A stretch of DNA of 64,000 nt from Dyadobacter diqingensis (GCF_024220585.1 NZ_JAMXKF010000001.1:124001-188000); one strand, 5' to 3'. Numbered from the stretch's first letter, positions 33,440-42,021 are shown. Numbers and translations are program-made. Notes: generated by a model from the sequence alone, not told the origin.

Positions 33440-34348
33440 ATGAAAGCACTCGTGCTTGGAGGTGGATCAATGAAAGGGGCTTTTCAGGTTGGGGCTATCC
33501 AATCGGTTCTGGAAAATGGTTTTGAACCCGATATGGTTTACGGAATTTCTGTCGGAGCACTTAATGCCACTTTCCTGGCCAACGAAACGGGCCGGCAGTT
33601 TGAAGAAGAGGCAAAAATAAACTGGCCGATCGCCGCCAGAAAGCTTCTCGAGTTTTGGGTTAAGAATATTACCCAACCTCAGGATATATCAACGCTGCGG
33701 TCGCGCGTTATGTTAGGGATGAATACCTTAATGAGCCGGTTCGACGGACTGGTTGATCCTGAGCCCTTACATTTGCTGATTCGCAAAAATGTGAAGGACA
33801 AACATTTGAAGCATACGCCGGTTAAAATAAAAGTGGGGGCAGTAAACGTGCAAAGTGGAGAGATAAAATATGTAACACCGCAGGAACCCCATTTCCTGGA
33901 CTACGTGCGTGCCAGCTCCTCCATACCGATGCTTATGCCAGCGATTGCCATTGGGAAGGATATGTTCCTGGATGGCGGCCTCAGAGAAGTGGCGCCCATA
34001 CGCCAGGCCATAGCCGACGGGGCAACGGAAATTGTTGTCATTGCCTGCCATTCTCCGCATCTATACCAGTCGGAAGGACTTAATCCGAGAAACCTGATTA
34101 CACTGGTGGAAAGAGTGCGTGACATCACGGTAAATGAATATGCCAACAGTAATATTATCTGGGCCGAGTCTTATGTAGACAGGTCTATTTTGCGCGGCGT
34201 ACCCATGAAATTAACTGTGATCCGCCCCGCTTCGCCGCTGGTGCTGGATATGCAGCATTTCAATTCAGAAGATATTTCAAGATTGATTATTGAAGGTTAC
34301 CGGGTTGCGGTCGAGACGCTGAATAAAGTGGCCGAAGTAAAAGAATGA
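33440..34348 (+). CDS. patatin-like phospholipase
   Basis: A 302-residue cytoplasmic lipid acyl hydrolase with Ser-Asp dyad. The oxyanion-hole motif is LGGGSMKGAF (residues 6-15), the nucleophile elbow GISVGA has Ser37, and the catalytic Asp178 is in LDGGLREVAP. No signal peptide is present. The family (RssA/YjjU-like bacterial patatins) releases fatty acids from phospholipids or lysophospholipids. A GDPD-like lipoprotein gene follows 29 bases later, and the two would form consecutive steps of phospholipid breakdown, which is inference since they are in different compartments. Confidence 0.92.
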   Translation: MKALVLGGGSMKGAFQVGAIQSVLENGFEPDMVYGISVGALNATFLANETGRQFEEEAKINWPIAARKLLEFWVKNITQPQDISTLRSRVMLGMNTLMSRFDGLVDPEPLHLLIRKNVKDKHLKHTPVKIKVGAVNVQSGEIKYVTPQEPHFLDYVRASSSIPMLMPAIAIGKDMFLDGGLREVAPIRQAIADGATEIVVIACHSPHLYQSEGLNPRNLITLVERVRDITVNEYANSNIIWAESYVDRSILRGVPMKLTVIRPASPLVLDMQHFNSEDISRLIIEGYRVAVETLNKVAEVKE

Positions 34349-34377
34349 TCGAATAACCTGATTAAAAAACTCAGCTA

Positions 34378-35277
34378 ATGTTAGCACAACGTTTAAAAAA
34401 CCCTTACCCTGTTTTATTGTTATTGTTTTTAACTTCCTGTGTCCCGTCGCGTCAGTTCACTTCTGTTACAGACAATTGCAATTTTAGTAAAAATGGAAGT
34501 TTAAAAGCCCATCTTAAACCTTCCAACCGGTTTGTGCCCATGATCATGGCGCACCAGGGAGGAACTGAGGACGGCTATCCTGGAAATTGTATTGCAACTT
34601 TTGAAAATACCTATCAGAATGTTCCCTGCGTTTTGCTGGAATTTGACATCCGTATGACGGCCGACAGCCAGCTTGTTCTTTCGCATGATAATGAACTGGC
34701 ATTACGCACCAATGGCACCGGGCTGCTAAGCCAGCAGCAGTGGAAAGATGTAAAACAACTGCGTTTAAAAGACGATAAGGGACTTTTGACAAAAAATAAA
34801 ATCCCGTCATTCAAGGAAGTGCTCGATTGGAGTAAGGATAAAAACCTGATGCTGATCGTAGACAAAAAACCGGAAACCGATATCGTCAAAACGGTTAAAA
34901 TGCTTAAAGACAACAATGCGATCCATAAATCGGTCGTGATTTGTTATTCCCTTGAAGAAGCAAAAAAAGTACACGCATTGGAATCTACCCTGATGCTGGC
35001 CGTTGGTTTCAACAGCTGGGAACATATCACCGCAGTTGAGAAATCGGGACTTCCCCTTGAAAACCTTGTGGCACTAACCCCCAAGGAGCTTCAGGAAGAA
35101 TCCTTCTACATGAAAATACATTCCATGAAAATTGTGACCTCACTCGGCACAAATGGAAACATCGATACCCTGAATACGGAAATTTCAGCCCCGAGGTATA
35201 ACAAGATATGGGAGAGCGGTGCGGATATTATCTGTACAGATCAGCCTATTTTTGTCCACTCTTTATTTCAAAAATAA
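34378..35277 (+). CDS. glycerophosphodiester phosphodiesterase-like lipoprotein
   Basis: A 299-residue lipoprotein (lipobox LTSC in LLFLTSCVPSRQ) of the GDPD TIM-barrel family. GDPDs cleave glycerophosphodiesters to glycerol-3-phosphate and an alcohol. Recognisable are MAHQGGTEDGYPGN (in place of the usual HRG...PENT), VLLEFDIRMTADSQLVLSHD with the metal-binding Glu/Asp and catalytic His, VDKKPE near residue 163 and the C-terminal GADIICTDQP. The Arg of HRG and the Glu of PENT are both changed (HQG, YPGNC), so activity or specificity may differ. It shares a transcript with the patatin gene. Confidence 0.82.
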   Translation: MLAQRLKNPYPVLLLLFLTSCVPSRQFTSVTDNCNFSKNGSLKAHLKPSNRFVPMIMAHQGGTEDGYPGNCIATFENTYQNVPCVLLEFDIRMTADSQLVLSHDNELALRTNGTGLLSQQQWKDVKQLRLKDDKGLLTKNKIPSFKEVLDWSKDKNLMLIVDKKPETDIVKTVKMLKDNNAIHKSVVICYSLEEAKKVHALESTLMLAVGFNSWEHITAVEKSGLPLENLVALTPKELQEESFYMKIHSMKIVTSLGTNGNIDTLNTEISAPRYNKIWESGADIICTDQPIFVHSLFQK

Positions 35278-35304
35278 AATCCCGGAAGTGGGCGGTATCT
35301 TCGC

Positions 35305-36006
35305 TTAATTCAGGTGAAAATGCTGCCCTTTGTCTTTGGTCACCTTGGGTTTGTTGATCACTTTGGAGTTCTGGATAAAAACCAGGATAATCAATCCAAT
35401 AATAATTGCCAGGGCCACCTGCAAAAAGGATATCATCGCATAACTGGCGAAATCGCTTTTAGATTCTTTCACCAGTTCATCGCCAATAACAGACTGGATT
35501 TCGGTCAGGTCATTAAGGTTGTTCAGTGTACTTTGAAAAGTGCTGGCTCCTGCCCCTTCAAACAGAACCTTGCCTTCTTCTGAATGCCCCGAGGCATGCA
35601 AATTCAGGATCATTTTTTCCAGCAGCCCATATTCTTCCACCCTATTTTTAAAAGCGGCCAGACTTTTGGCTTCCCGGTCTACCAAATATGTCTTTTCAAA
35701 TGCCCGGATCAGCGAATCAATACTCTTGTCATGGGTGGCAAGCAATGCAGAAATCTTCCCCTTATCGTTGGTATCCGGTTTGAGCAGGAATTTTTCAAGA
35801 GAAAGGCGTTTACCGTATAAATTTTCTGTCAGATAAATAATGGTGGTAGCCGGGATCAGGCGATCTTTGTAAATCGATGAAAACGACTTGTCGATTCCAT
35901 CAATATTACGTCTCGAAAGTAAGGTCCCCAATACAATCACAAGCATAATTCCACCCAGTAACAAACTCGCTTTTAGCTTTTGCTGAATAACAAAGGACCA
36001 TTTCAT
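35305..36006 (-). CDS. orphan four-helix-bundle (MCP-type) sensor-domain protein
   Basis: A 233-residue membrane protein: helix 1 at about residues 12-28, a ~160-residue helical periplasmic domain, helix 2 at about 190-212, and a short basic cytoplasmic tail (INKPKVTKDKGQHFHLN). The arrangement and the segment KDRLIPATTIIYLTENLYGK match the 4HB_MCP_1 ligand-binding domain of chemoreceptors, but there is no HAMP, signalling or kinase domain after helix 2. It is therefore a sensor module without an obvious output and may act with a partner. Its 3' end converges with the GDPD gene. Confidence 0.8.
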   Translation of the reverse strand: MKWSFVIQQKLKASLLLGGIMLVIVLGTLLSRRNIDGIDKSFSSIYKDRLIPATTIIYLTENLYGKRLSLEKFLLKPDTNDKGKISALLATHDKSIDSLIRAFEKTYLVDREAKSLAAFKNRVEEYGLLEKMILNLHASGHSEEGKVLFEGAGASTFQSTLNNLNDLTEIQSVIGDELVKESKSDFASYAMISFLQVALAIIIGLIILVFIQNSKVINKPKVTKDKGQHFHLN

Positions 36007-36107
36007 GGCATCATAAACTTTGTATATTTATAAATAATAACATCTTAGTTCAAAAATAAACAAATAAAACCGGATATTAGTTTATACAGATAACTATCTG
36101 TCAGGTG

Positions 36108-36147
36108 ACAAAAAACAAAAGAGGGTTAGCTTAAAAAGCCAACCCTC
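36108..36147 (-). terminator. terminator after the second TonB receptor
   Basis: GAGGGTT-A-GCTT pairs with AAGC-C-AACCCTC (36121-36147). On the minus strand it is followed by TTTTGTTTTTTG. Confidence 0.85.
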
Positions 36148-36175
36148 ATGTAATATATATCACACTGATTATCTA

Positions 36176-38692
36176 CTAGTTATTATCACCTCCGCCTTTC
36201 ACATCTGAATTGGATACCGAACGTGTTTTGCGTTTTGGCGCGTCAAAACTCATTTTTCCAATGGTATAATTGAAGGTGATCTTGAAATTGCGGTTATACA
36301 ATTGTGTCTGCATCGACTGCGCCAAAAGCGGCGATTTCAAATCCGAAGTGAATCTCACGCCTTTGGTCAGGAAGTTTTCTGCTCCAAAACCGATACTTCC
36401 TTTCTTGTTTGCAAAATCCTTTTTGAAGCCCAGCGAGTACATGTAAAATCCGGTTCTCGTTCCCTGCAACTGCACCTCACGACCACGGTAAAATCCAAAA
36501 GCCTGAAGTCCCCAGCCATTTTTAAGCGATATCTGCGACATTAACCTTCCGCCATAGTTAAACCCCGAATTGCTCACAGGCTCCGAAAGCCCATCGGCAT
36601 TGGTGGTCTGTCCTTCCATATGCGACTGCAATAGATCGATACTTCCGTTCACCGTCCATTTTGGGGTTATGTAAACGTTGGCAAAAACATTCATCCCATA
36701 AGCGCTTTGTTTACCGATATTTTCAAAAGTTGTCACAATGGCACCGGCCAGGGTATCAACCGTTGTACGGATTTGCGTGATGGAATTGTTGGTATTTCTG
36801 GTAAATACAGAAACGTTCAGATATGTTTTCTTGATGTTGGTGCTCAAACCTAGCTCGAAGTTATCAGTCAGCTCAGGGCTCAGTGACGGGTTACCTGTAC
36901 TGATGCTCTGCGGGTTTGCCAGGTTCACGTTTGGGTTCAGCTGCTGGATCCCCGGACGCTGGATACGACGGTTGTAGGCCGCTTTAATGGTCGTAGAAGC
37001 AGATAAGTTCTTGGACACATTGATACTAGGAACCAGGTTTCCGTAACTTGGAATGTTGATCTTACCTTTTTCACCCATATCAGCGCTGATCCCCGTGTAC
37101 TCGTAACGTGTTCCGGCCTTAAACGTGTATTTATTTTTCGTAGTCAAAGTATAGGAAACATAACCGGCCGCTACATTCTGATTGTAATTTAAAGCGCCCG
37201 ACGGGTTATCAGGATTAATGACAAAATCACCGGATTCGCCGGCAAGCAAGTATTTATAGTCACTGCTTACGGTACGGAAAATTCCTTTTGCTCCGAATTC
37301 AAGCAGCTGATTCTTCTTGATCGGCGTCTGGTAATCGGTTTGCAGGGTAAACTCTGTATTGTAGTTTTGGTTGACGTTTTTCAATTTACTGGCTACACTT
37401 CCGCCGGTGTTCAAAATATCAGTATCGAAATTATTTGTCAGATTGGTTCTGCTGAAAAGTGTCGAAAAGCTCCACTCCTGCTGTGGTTTGAACGTTCTAA
37501 CATAATCCACGTTCACATCAACGGTTCCCGACAAATCTTTGCGGTTTACTTTACGCTGCGATGTTGACGTCGGATCCTGATTTGTAAACTGATCAATGGT
37601 CAGATTTTGCTTTTGCAGAAAATTGCGGGTACCATAACGCACACCGGCCGATAACGCCTGGTTTTTGCCAAGATCATAATCCCAGCCCAGAGAGTACTGT
37701 CCAAACAATCCGCGGTCTTTGGCATTGCCCATTTGTTTTGTATTAACAAGATCAGTGCCCGATCTTGTTTGCTGATTCAGTTCAGAAGTGGCCTTGTTAT
37801 AAAATGCACGGCCAAATCCACCGAGTGTAAAACCCATTTTCCCCTTGCGGTAACTACCGTTCAGGCCAAGGTTGGTACCCCGGTTACCCACACCTGAATC
37901 CACATTCAGTGTCAGCCCCTGAAGATTGTTTTTCTTGGTAATGATATTGATAATCCCGCCTGAGCCCTCAGCATCGTACTTGGCCGACGGAGAGGTAATC
38001 ACCTCAACCGATTTGATCATATCCGCAGGGATCTGCTTCAACGCATCAGCAACATTGCTCGCGATAATCGTAGACGGTTTGTTGTTAATCAAAACACGGA
38101 TATTGGAGCTTCCTCTCAACGACACATTTCCATCCAGATCTACCGATAACATAGGCACTTTACGAAGCAGATCCGAAGCATCACCGCCTTTTGAGGTGAT
38201 GTCTTTTTCTGCGTTGTAAACCAGACGGTCCACCTTTTCCTCAACCATGGACTTTTCACCGGTAATGGTTACCTCGTCCAGCGTTTTGGTATTGGCAACC
38301 ATCTGGATTTTTCCCAAATCAACATCCTTGCCTTTTTCGATCGCAATATTATTGACCGTTTTATCTTTGAATCCGATGAACGAGATCAGTACTTTATATT
38401 TCCCCGGAGCAATGCCCGTGATTTCAAATTTCCCCTTATCATCGGCCACTGCACCGTCAATCACCTTGTTGTCAGCTGCATTCACTAACGCAATACTCGC
38501 AAACTCAACCGCCTTTGCTGCAACCGAGTCGGATACAAATCCTGAAATTTTGGAATTTCCTTTTGGTGTTACCGAAGCCGGAGCACCGCCGGCGGGAGCC
38601 AAAGGTCCCTGTGCCTGGCTCAACTGGGCATGTAAAAACAGCACACCGGCCAGCATTAATGTTGTAAAACTTTTTAAAATTACTTTGTTCAT
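36176..38692 (-). CDS. TonB-dependent receptor, OMP_b-brl_3 type
   Basis: An 838-residue outer membrane protein: signal peptide (to about SQAQG), CarboxypepD_reg-like domain at residues 45-130 (ISGFVSDSVAAKAVEFASIA and GKYKVLISFIGFKDKTV), plug with VSLRGSSNIRVLINNKPSTI and VEVITSPSAKYDAEGSGGIINII at about 185-255, then the outer membrane beta-barrel family region. It ends in a non-barrel basic tail (PKRKTRSVSNSDVKGG). Members of this group are common in Bacteroidota; substrates are mostly unknown, and neither a SusD partner nor a TonB gene is adjacent. A perfect palindrome with 7-bp arms lies 72 bases upstream. Confidence 0.9.
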   Translation of the reverse strand: MNKVILKSFTTLMLAGVLFLHAQLSQAQGPLAPAGGAPASVTPKGNSKISGFVSDSVAAKAVEFASIALVNAADNKVIDGAVADDKGKFEITGIAPGKYKVLISFIGFKDKTVNNIAIEKGKDVDLGKIQMVANTKTLDEVTITGEKSMVEEKVDRLVYNAEKDITSKGGDASDLLRKVPMLSVDLDGNVSLRGSSNIRVLINNKPSTIIASNVADALKQIPADMIKSVEVITSPSAKYDAEGSGGIINIITKKNNLQGLTLNVDSGVGNRGTNLGLNGSYRKGKMGFTLGGFGRAFYNKATSELNQQTRSGTDLVNTKQMGNAKDRGLFGQYSLGWDYDLGKNQALSAGVRYGTRNFLQKQNLTIDQFTNQDPTSTSQRKVNRKDLSGTVDVNVDYVRTFKPQQEWSFSTLFSRTNLTNNFDTDILNTGGSVASKLKNVNQNYNTEFTLQTDYQTPIKKNQLLEFGAKGIFRTVSSDYKYLLAGESGDFVINPDNPSGALNYNQNVAAGYVSYTLTTKNKYTFKAGTRYEYTGISADMGEKGKINIPSYGNLVPSINVSKNLSASTTIKAAYNRRIQRPGIQQLNPNVNLANPQSISTGNPSLSPELTDNFELGLSTNIKKTYLNVSVFTRNTNNSITQIRTTVDTLAGAIVTTFENIGKQSAYGMNVFANVYITPKWTVNGSIDLLQSHMEGQTTNADGLSEPVSNSGFNYGGRLMSQISLKNGWGLQAFGFYRGREVQLQGTRTGFYMYSLGFKKDFANKKGSIGFGAENFLTKGVRFTSDLKSPLLAQSMQTQLYNRNFKITFNYTIGKMSFDAPKRKTRSVSNSDVKGGGDNN

Positions 38693-39019
38693 GGTTTTTT
38701 AATTAAGTTCAGGAGAGTCAGTCTCTTTCGTTATCACATTTCCCGATACAAAGAAATAATATGTTACAGACATAAATTTCTGTAATAGACCAGCACCTCG
38801 ATTTTGTCTACGAGCTGGTACTTTTAACCGGATAAACTTGATTTTTTTATATATCACAAAAGAGGAAACGGGTGCTGTACAATTTTACACCAACTGGCAT
38901 AGTTTTAATAAAGAGAGATTCAAGAGGCATAATGTTGCAAACAAAGCTTCATATGTTGTTACTTTGAACAAAATTATTTTTATAACCCTGGACTTTACTC
39001 CAAAAAGAAACTTCACCTA
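38693..39019. other. divergent gap with a palindrome
   Basis: 327 gene-free bases between the TonB receptor and the downstream membrane protein. It contains the palindrome at 38764-38785 and, for the plus-strand gene, a TACTTTG-like element near 38960; nothing else was recognised. Confidence 0.4.
38764..38785. promoter_or_regulatory. palindrome upstream of the second TonB receptor
   Basis: TTACAGA-N8-TCTGTAA, perfect arms, 72 bases before the receptor start. The shape suits a dimeric regulator; no regulator gene is adjacent. Confidence 0.3.
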
Positions 39020-39757
39020 ATGAATGAGATTGCCATAGATTTCAGCAAAGTACATCAGATCAAATTGTTTGGCATAACCATTCTGGAACCGTCCACGGTG
39101 TTATCCAGTCTTATGATGGCGGTGGTCTGTTTTTATGCTTTTGTACATCTGGGACGGCTTGGACGTGCACACCGGATGTACCGTCAGATCCAGTACTTTT
39201 TCCTTTTTATGGGGATCGCTACGGTTATTGGCGGCGTTTTGGGACACGGCTTTTTGTATATAACGGGTCAACGTGGAAAAATTCCGGGATGGTTTGCCAG
39301 TATGATTGCTGTTGCCTTATTTGAAAGAGCTGCGATATGGCATATCAAGCCGCTTCTTAAACCAAAACTCGGTTCCTGGCTTGGTTACCTCAATTACGTC
39401 GAGCTGGTTTTATTCTTTGCTCTGACTTTTGTTACGCTCAATTTCGTGGTGGTGGAGGTTCATGCCTTTTACGGCCTGTTCCTGATGTTATTCATGATCG
39501 AGGTATATGTTTACAAAAAGAAGAAGGACCCGGGCAGCAAATACATTTTTATTGCCACCGGTTTAGGCGCAGTGGCCGCAGGCTTTCATGCGTTGAAATT
39601 CAGCTTCGGCCCCTGGTTTAACTTCAATGATATCAGCCACATCCCAATGGCGGCGTCAATCTGGTATTATTATCAGGGGGCAACGCACATGACTTTCTAC
39701 GGCGATCCGGTTATCGAGCCTGAAAAAGAAATGGAGAAATCGGAAATTGAAAACTAG
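39020..39757 (+). CDS. polytopic membrane protein of unknown function
   Basis: A 245-residue protein with seven predicted membrane helices. His residues lie at or near helix ends (VHLGRLGRAHRMYRQ, VIGGVLGHGFLY, AAIWHIKPLL, AAGFHALKF and GATHMTFYGD), a pattern that might mean metal or haem binding, although I know of no family definition to support this. The length and topology resemble DUF6962-type proteins. The gene is monocistronic and ends in a 20-bp hairpin terminator shared with the peroxiredoxin gene. Confidence 0.72.
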   Translation: MNEIAIDFSKVHQIKLFGITILEPSTVLSSLMMAVVCFYAFVHLGRLGRAHRMYRQIQYFFLFMGIATVIGGVLGHGFLYITGQRGKIPGWFASMIAVALFERAAIWHIKPLLKPKLGSWLGYLNYVELVLFFALTFVTLNFVVVEVHAFYGLFLMLFMIEVYVYKKKKDPGSKYIFIATGLGAVAAGFHALKFSFGPWFNFNDISHIPMAASIWYYYQGATHMTFYGDPVIEPEKEMEKSEIEN

Positions 39758-39772
39758 CCGTCCGATAATAAT

Positions 39773-39836
39773 AAAACTCCCCAATTATATCCGTCAGGAA
39801 ATTTCATTCCATGATGGATATAATTGGGGAGTTTTT
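39773..39836. terminator. bidirectional terminator with 20-bp stem
   Basis: AAAACTCCCCAATTATATCC (39773-39792) pairs with GGATATAATTGGGGAGTTTT (39817-39836), followed by T-run. It serves the membrane protein and peroxiredoxin genes. Confidence 0.9.
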
Positions 39837-39857
39837 CTTTAAATCTTACTGCTGTTA

Positions 39858-40493
39858 TTACTTGTTTGGCTGCGGCGTATAACGCAGATAGGGCTTCACA
39901 ATACGCAGACCTTTTGTGAATTTTTTCTCGGCATCTTCTGTGCTCACCGCCGGTACAACGATCACGTCTTCACCATCTTTCCAGTCAGCAGGTGTCGCTA
40001 CCGAATAGTTGGCTGTTAACTGAAGAGAATCTACCACGCGAAGAATTTCATTGAAATTACGACCTGTTGAAGCAGGATATGTCAACGTCAGTTTAACTTT
40101 TTTATCCGGACCAACGATGAAAACCGAGCGTACCGTAGCTTTTTCGCTAGCGTTCGGGTGGATCATATCATATAGTTCAGCCACTTTGCGTCCTTCGTCA
40201 GCAATGATCGGAAAGTTAACTTCTGTGCTGTTAACTTCATTGATATCCGGTATCCAACGGTTGTGTGAATCAAGATCATCAACACTGACAGCCAATACCT
40301 TAACGTTACGTTTTTCAAACTCTCCTTTTAAAAGCGCAGTTTTACCAAGCTCCGTTGTACAAACCGGAGTAAAGTCAGCAGGGTGAGAAAACAACAATCC
40401 CCAGCTTGTTCCCAACCACTCATGAAATTGAATTGGCCCTTGTGTGGTATTTGCCTCAAAATCCGGCGCAATATCTCCTAATCGAAGTGACAT
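39858..40493 (-). CDS. 1-Cys peroxiredoxin (Prx6 type)
   Basis: A 211-residue cytosolic thiol peroxidase. The peroxidatic Cys45 is in HPADFTPVCTTELG, with the catalytic Pro38 and Thr42 in the normal positions and the conserved Arg in the later VRSVFIVGPDKKV segment. No resolving Cys is visible in the rest of the protein, and the C-terminal extension (GLRIVKPYLRYTP) is typical of Prx6-type enzymes. It removes hydrogen peroxide or organic hydroperoxides. On the minus strand a TAAATTTG element (40548-40555) lies ~55 bases upstream of the start. Confidence 0.95.
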   Translation of the reverse strand: MSLRLGDIAPDFEANTTQGPIQFHEWLGTSWGLLFSHPADFTPVCTTELGKTALLKGEFEKRNVKVLAVSVDDLDSHNRWIPDINEVNSTEVNFPIIADEGRKVAELYDMIHPNASEKATVRSVFIVGPDKKVKLTLTYPASTGRNFNEILRVVDSLQLTANYSVATPADWKDGEDVIVVPAVSTEDAEKKFTKGLRIVKPYLRYTPQPNK

Positions 40494-40739
40494 AACATAT
40501 AAGTTTAAAATGGATTACATAATCTACTAACATTGTAGACTTTAACACAAATTTAGATAAATAGTTTCACATTCGATACAAATTGTTGCCTGATTAAGGA
40601 CTGAAAATTATCTAACGTCAGCAGCCAAATGTGCCTGTTTAATAGAAATTTTACATTTATTTCCAATGTGTTAAAAAAGGTAAGTCATTTACTGTTAGAA
40701 AATTAAACACCCCGAATTATTCCGGTTAGAACATAAGCA

Positions 40740-41027
40740 TAACGACAAAAGACCCAATTTTAACCTCAATTTAAGGTGAGTTTAATTGCGTTTTAATTGG
40801 GTGGCAGCTTCTTTGATTAATATTTCACACCAAGGCTCACGCAACAGCAGGAGCCAGAGATTCAGAAACACAATCAACCTGTAATTTGCCGGACTCGGCC
40901 CGCACTCACGTCAATTGCCGAAACAGATAAAGATATCCCGATTACTATTAACCAATACCTGTTTGTAAAAATTAAAATGCAACAAGTTATACTTAAAGAA
41001 GGCCTCTGCTTGGGGGCCTTTTTTTTT
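40740..41027 (+). ncRNA. candidate small RNA ending in an intrinsic terminator
   Basis: A plus-strand terminator at 40999-41027 has no gene upstream on that strand within 1.2 kb, since the nearest plus gene is already terminated at 39836. Upstream are local stems: ACCCAATT (40752 onward) with AATTGGGT, CTCA with TGAG inside it, GGCTC with GAGCC near 40834-40855 and GCCG with CGGC near 40889. The pattern fits a structured RNA of unknown family; it does not match tmRNA, RNase P or SRP RNA that I could recognise. The 5' end is a guess. Confidence 0.35.
40999..41027 (+). terminator. orphan intrinsic terminator
   Basis: AAGGCC (40999-41004) pairs with GGCCTT (41015-41020), followed by a nine-base T-run. 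It ends an unknown transcript. Confidence 0.75.
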
Positions 41028-41173
41028 GCAAATGAGACGAAAACTCGATTATCGGATATTTATTATACCATGGCCAAATCCCAGCACCAAAACACTCATT
41101 TGCTGACATCCAAGACGTAACACCGCGAAATCACCGGAATAATCAGAAAAAAAATAAAAAAATCTCATAAAAA

Positions 41174-41222
41174 TTTGCGTAGTTATTTGACTACATATAC
41201 ATTTGTAGTCAAATAACTACGC
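41174..41222 (+). promoter_or_regulatory. ArsR operon promoter inside a 46-bp palindrome
   Basis: TTTG (41174-41177), 20 bases, TACATTTG (41198-41205): a perfect match to the Bacteroidota promoter pattern. A perfect inverted repeat with 19-bp arms (41177-41195 and 41204-41222, spacer of 8) covers it from the -33 element to one base before the ATG. Each arm begins GCGTAGTTATTTGACTAC and contains its own TAGT-N6-ACTA dyad. The leader would be only ~12 bases. Confidence 0.75.
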
Positions 41223-41223
41223 A

Positions 41224-41547
41224 ATGAATTTAAGAAGAGACGTATTTCAAGCCATAGCAGACCCGACCAGAAGGGCAATACTTCTGTTGGTCGCTTCACA
41301 AACCATGACGGCAGGGGCAATAGCCTCAAACTTTGATACAGCCAGGCCGACAGTTTCCAAACACTTGCAAATACTTACCGAGTGTGAATTGCTTGAACAA
41401 GAGCAAAATGGCAGGGAAGTTTACTATCACATCAATGCAAAAAAAATGAAAGAAGTAGCCGACTTTATCGAGCCGTTCCGCCAGATGTGGGACGACCGGT
41501 TCAATAAACTGGAAGCCATCATGAAAAATTACAAACCTGAAAAATAA
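41224..41547 (+). CDS. ArsR family transcriptional repressor
   Basis: A 107-residue winged-helix repressor, first gene of a five-gene operon. The N-terminus [19 protein letters not shown] and the recognition region [20 protein letters not shown] followed by the wing ([18 protein letters not shown]) are typical of the ArsR group that is linked to SRPBCC genes. The metal-binding Cys residues of classical ArsR/SmtB are absent (the only Cys is in the recognition region, ECEL), so it probably does not sense metal that way. It is expected to repress its own operon through the 46-bp palindrome that ends one base before its ATG. Confidence 0.93.
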   Translation: MNLRRDVFQAIADPTRRAILLLVASQTMTAGAIASNFDTARPTVSKHLQILTECELLEQEQNGREVYYHINAKKMKEVADFIEPFRQMWDDRFNKLEAIMKNYKPEK

Positions 41548-41553
41548 CATAAC

Positions 41554-42021
41554 GTGGAGCGCAAAACAAAAATCAATGCCGAAAACGGCAAACAGGAATT
41601 AGTCATCACACGGGAATTTGACCTGCCAGTTGAATTGCTTTTTAAGGCTTATGAAGAGCCGGAAATTGTTGAGCAGTGGATGGGTACGAAAGTGCTGAAA
41701 CTTGAAAACAAAAGGCATGGCAGTTACCAGTTTGAAACCTCAGACCCGGGCGGAAACGTGGTGTTTAAAGCCAACGGAACCATTCATGAGTTTGTCCGGG
41801 ATCAGAAGATCACACGAACGTTTGAAATGGAGAATACTCCGTTTGCCGTTCAGCTTGAATTCCTGGAATTTGAAAAACTCACTGACGATACCAGTAAACT
41901 GACCATGCAAATCGTATACAAGTCGGTTGAACTCAGAGACCAGACGCTGAAATTGCCTTTTGCACAGGGCATAAACTGGGCACATAACAGGTTACAGGAA
42001 ATCGTAAACAAATTAAAATAA
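41554..42021 (+). CDS. SRPBCC (AHSA1-like) domain protein
   Basis: A 155-residue START-like protein with GTG start 6 bases after arsR. The motifs FDLPVELLFKAYEEPEIVEQWMG at the N-terminus and GINWAHNRLQEIVNKL at the C-terminus match the AHSA1 family (activator of Hsp90 ATPase homologue), whose members have a deep hydrophobic pocket. Function in bacteria is mostly unknown. Genes of this family next to an ArsR regulator are a recurrent arrangement in many phyla. DoxX follows 6 bases later. Confidence 0.9.
   Translation: MERKTKINAENGKQELVITREFDLPVELLFKAYEEPEIVEQWMGTKVLKLENKRHGSYQFETSDPGGNVVFKANGTIHEFVRDQKITRTFEMENTPFAVQLEFLEFEKLTDDTSKLTMQIVYKSVELRDQTLKLPFAQGINWAHNRLQEIVNKLK

Larger units (their letters stand above)
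40494..41223. other. 730-base gene-free region
   Basis: It holds the peroxiredoxin upstream region at the left, a candidate structured RNA with terminator (about 40740-41027) in the middle and the ArsR operon promoter at the right end. No protein of more than 60 residues with coding character was seen; a 47-codon frame from 40977 runs straight through the terminator and is rejected. Confidence 0.5.

Noticed and set aside
36302..36544. short frames on the opposite strand of the TonB receptors and kinase
   Set aside because: All are shadows of long, well-supported genes.
40977..41120. 47-codon frame from 40977
   Set aside because: It runs through the terminator hairpin and its T-run; no coding character.
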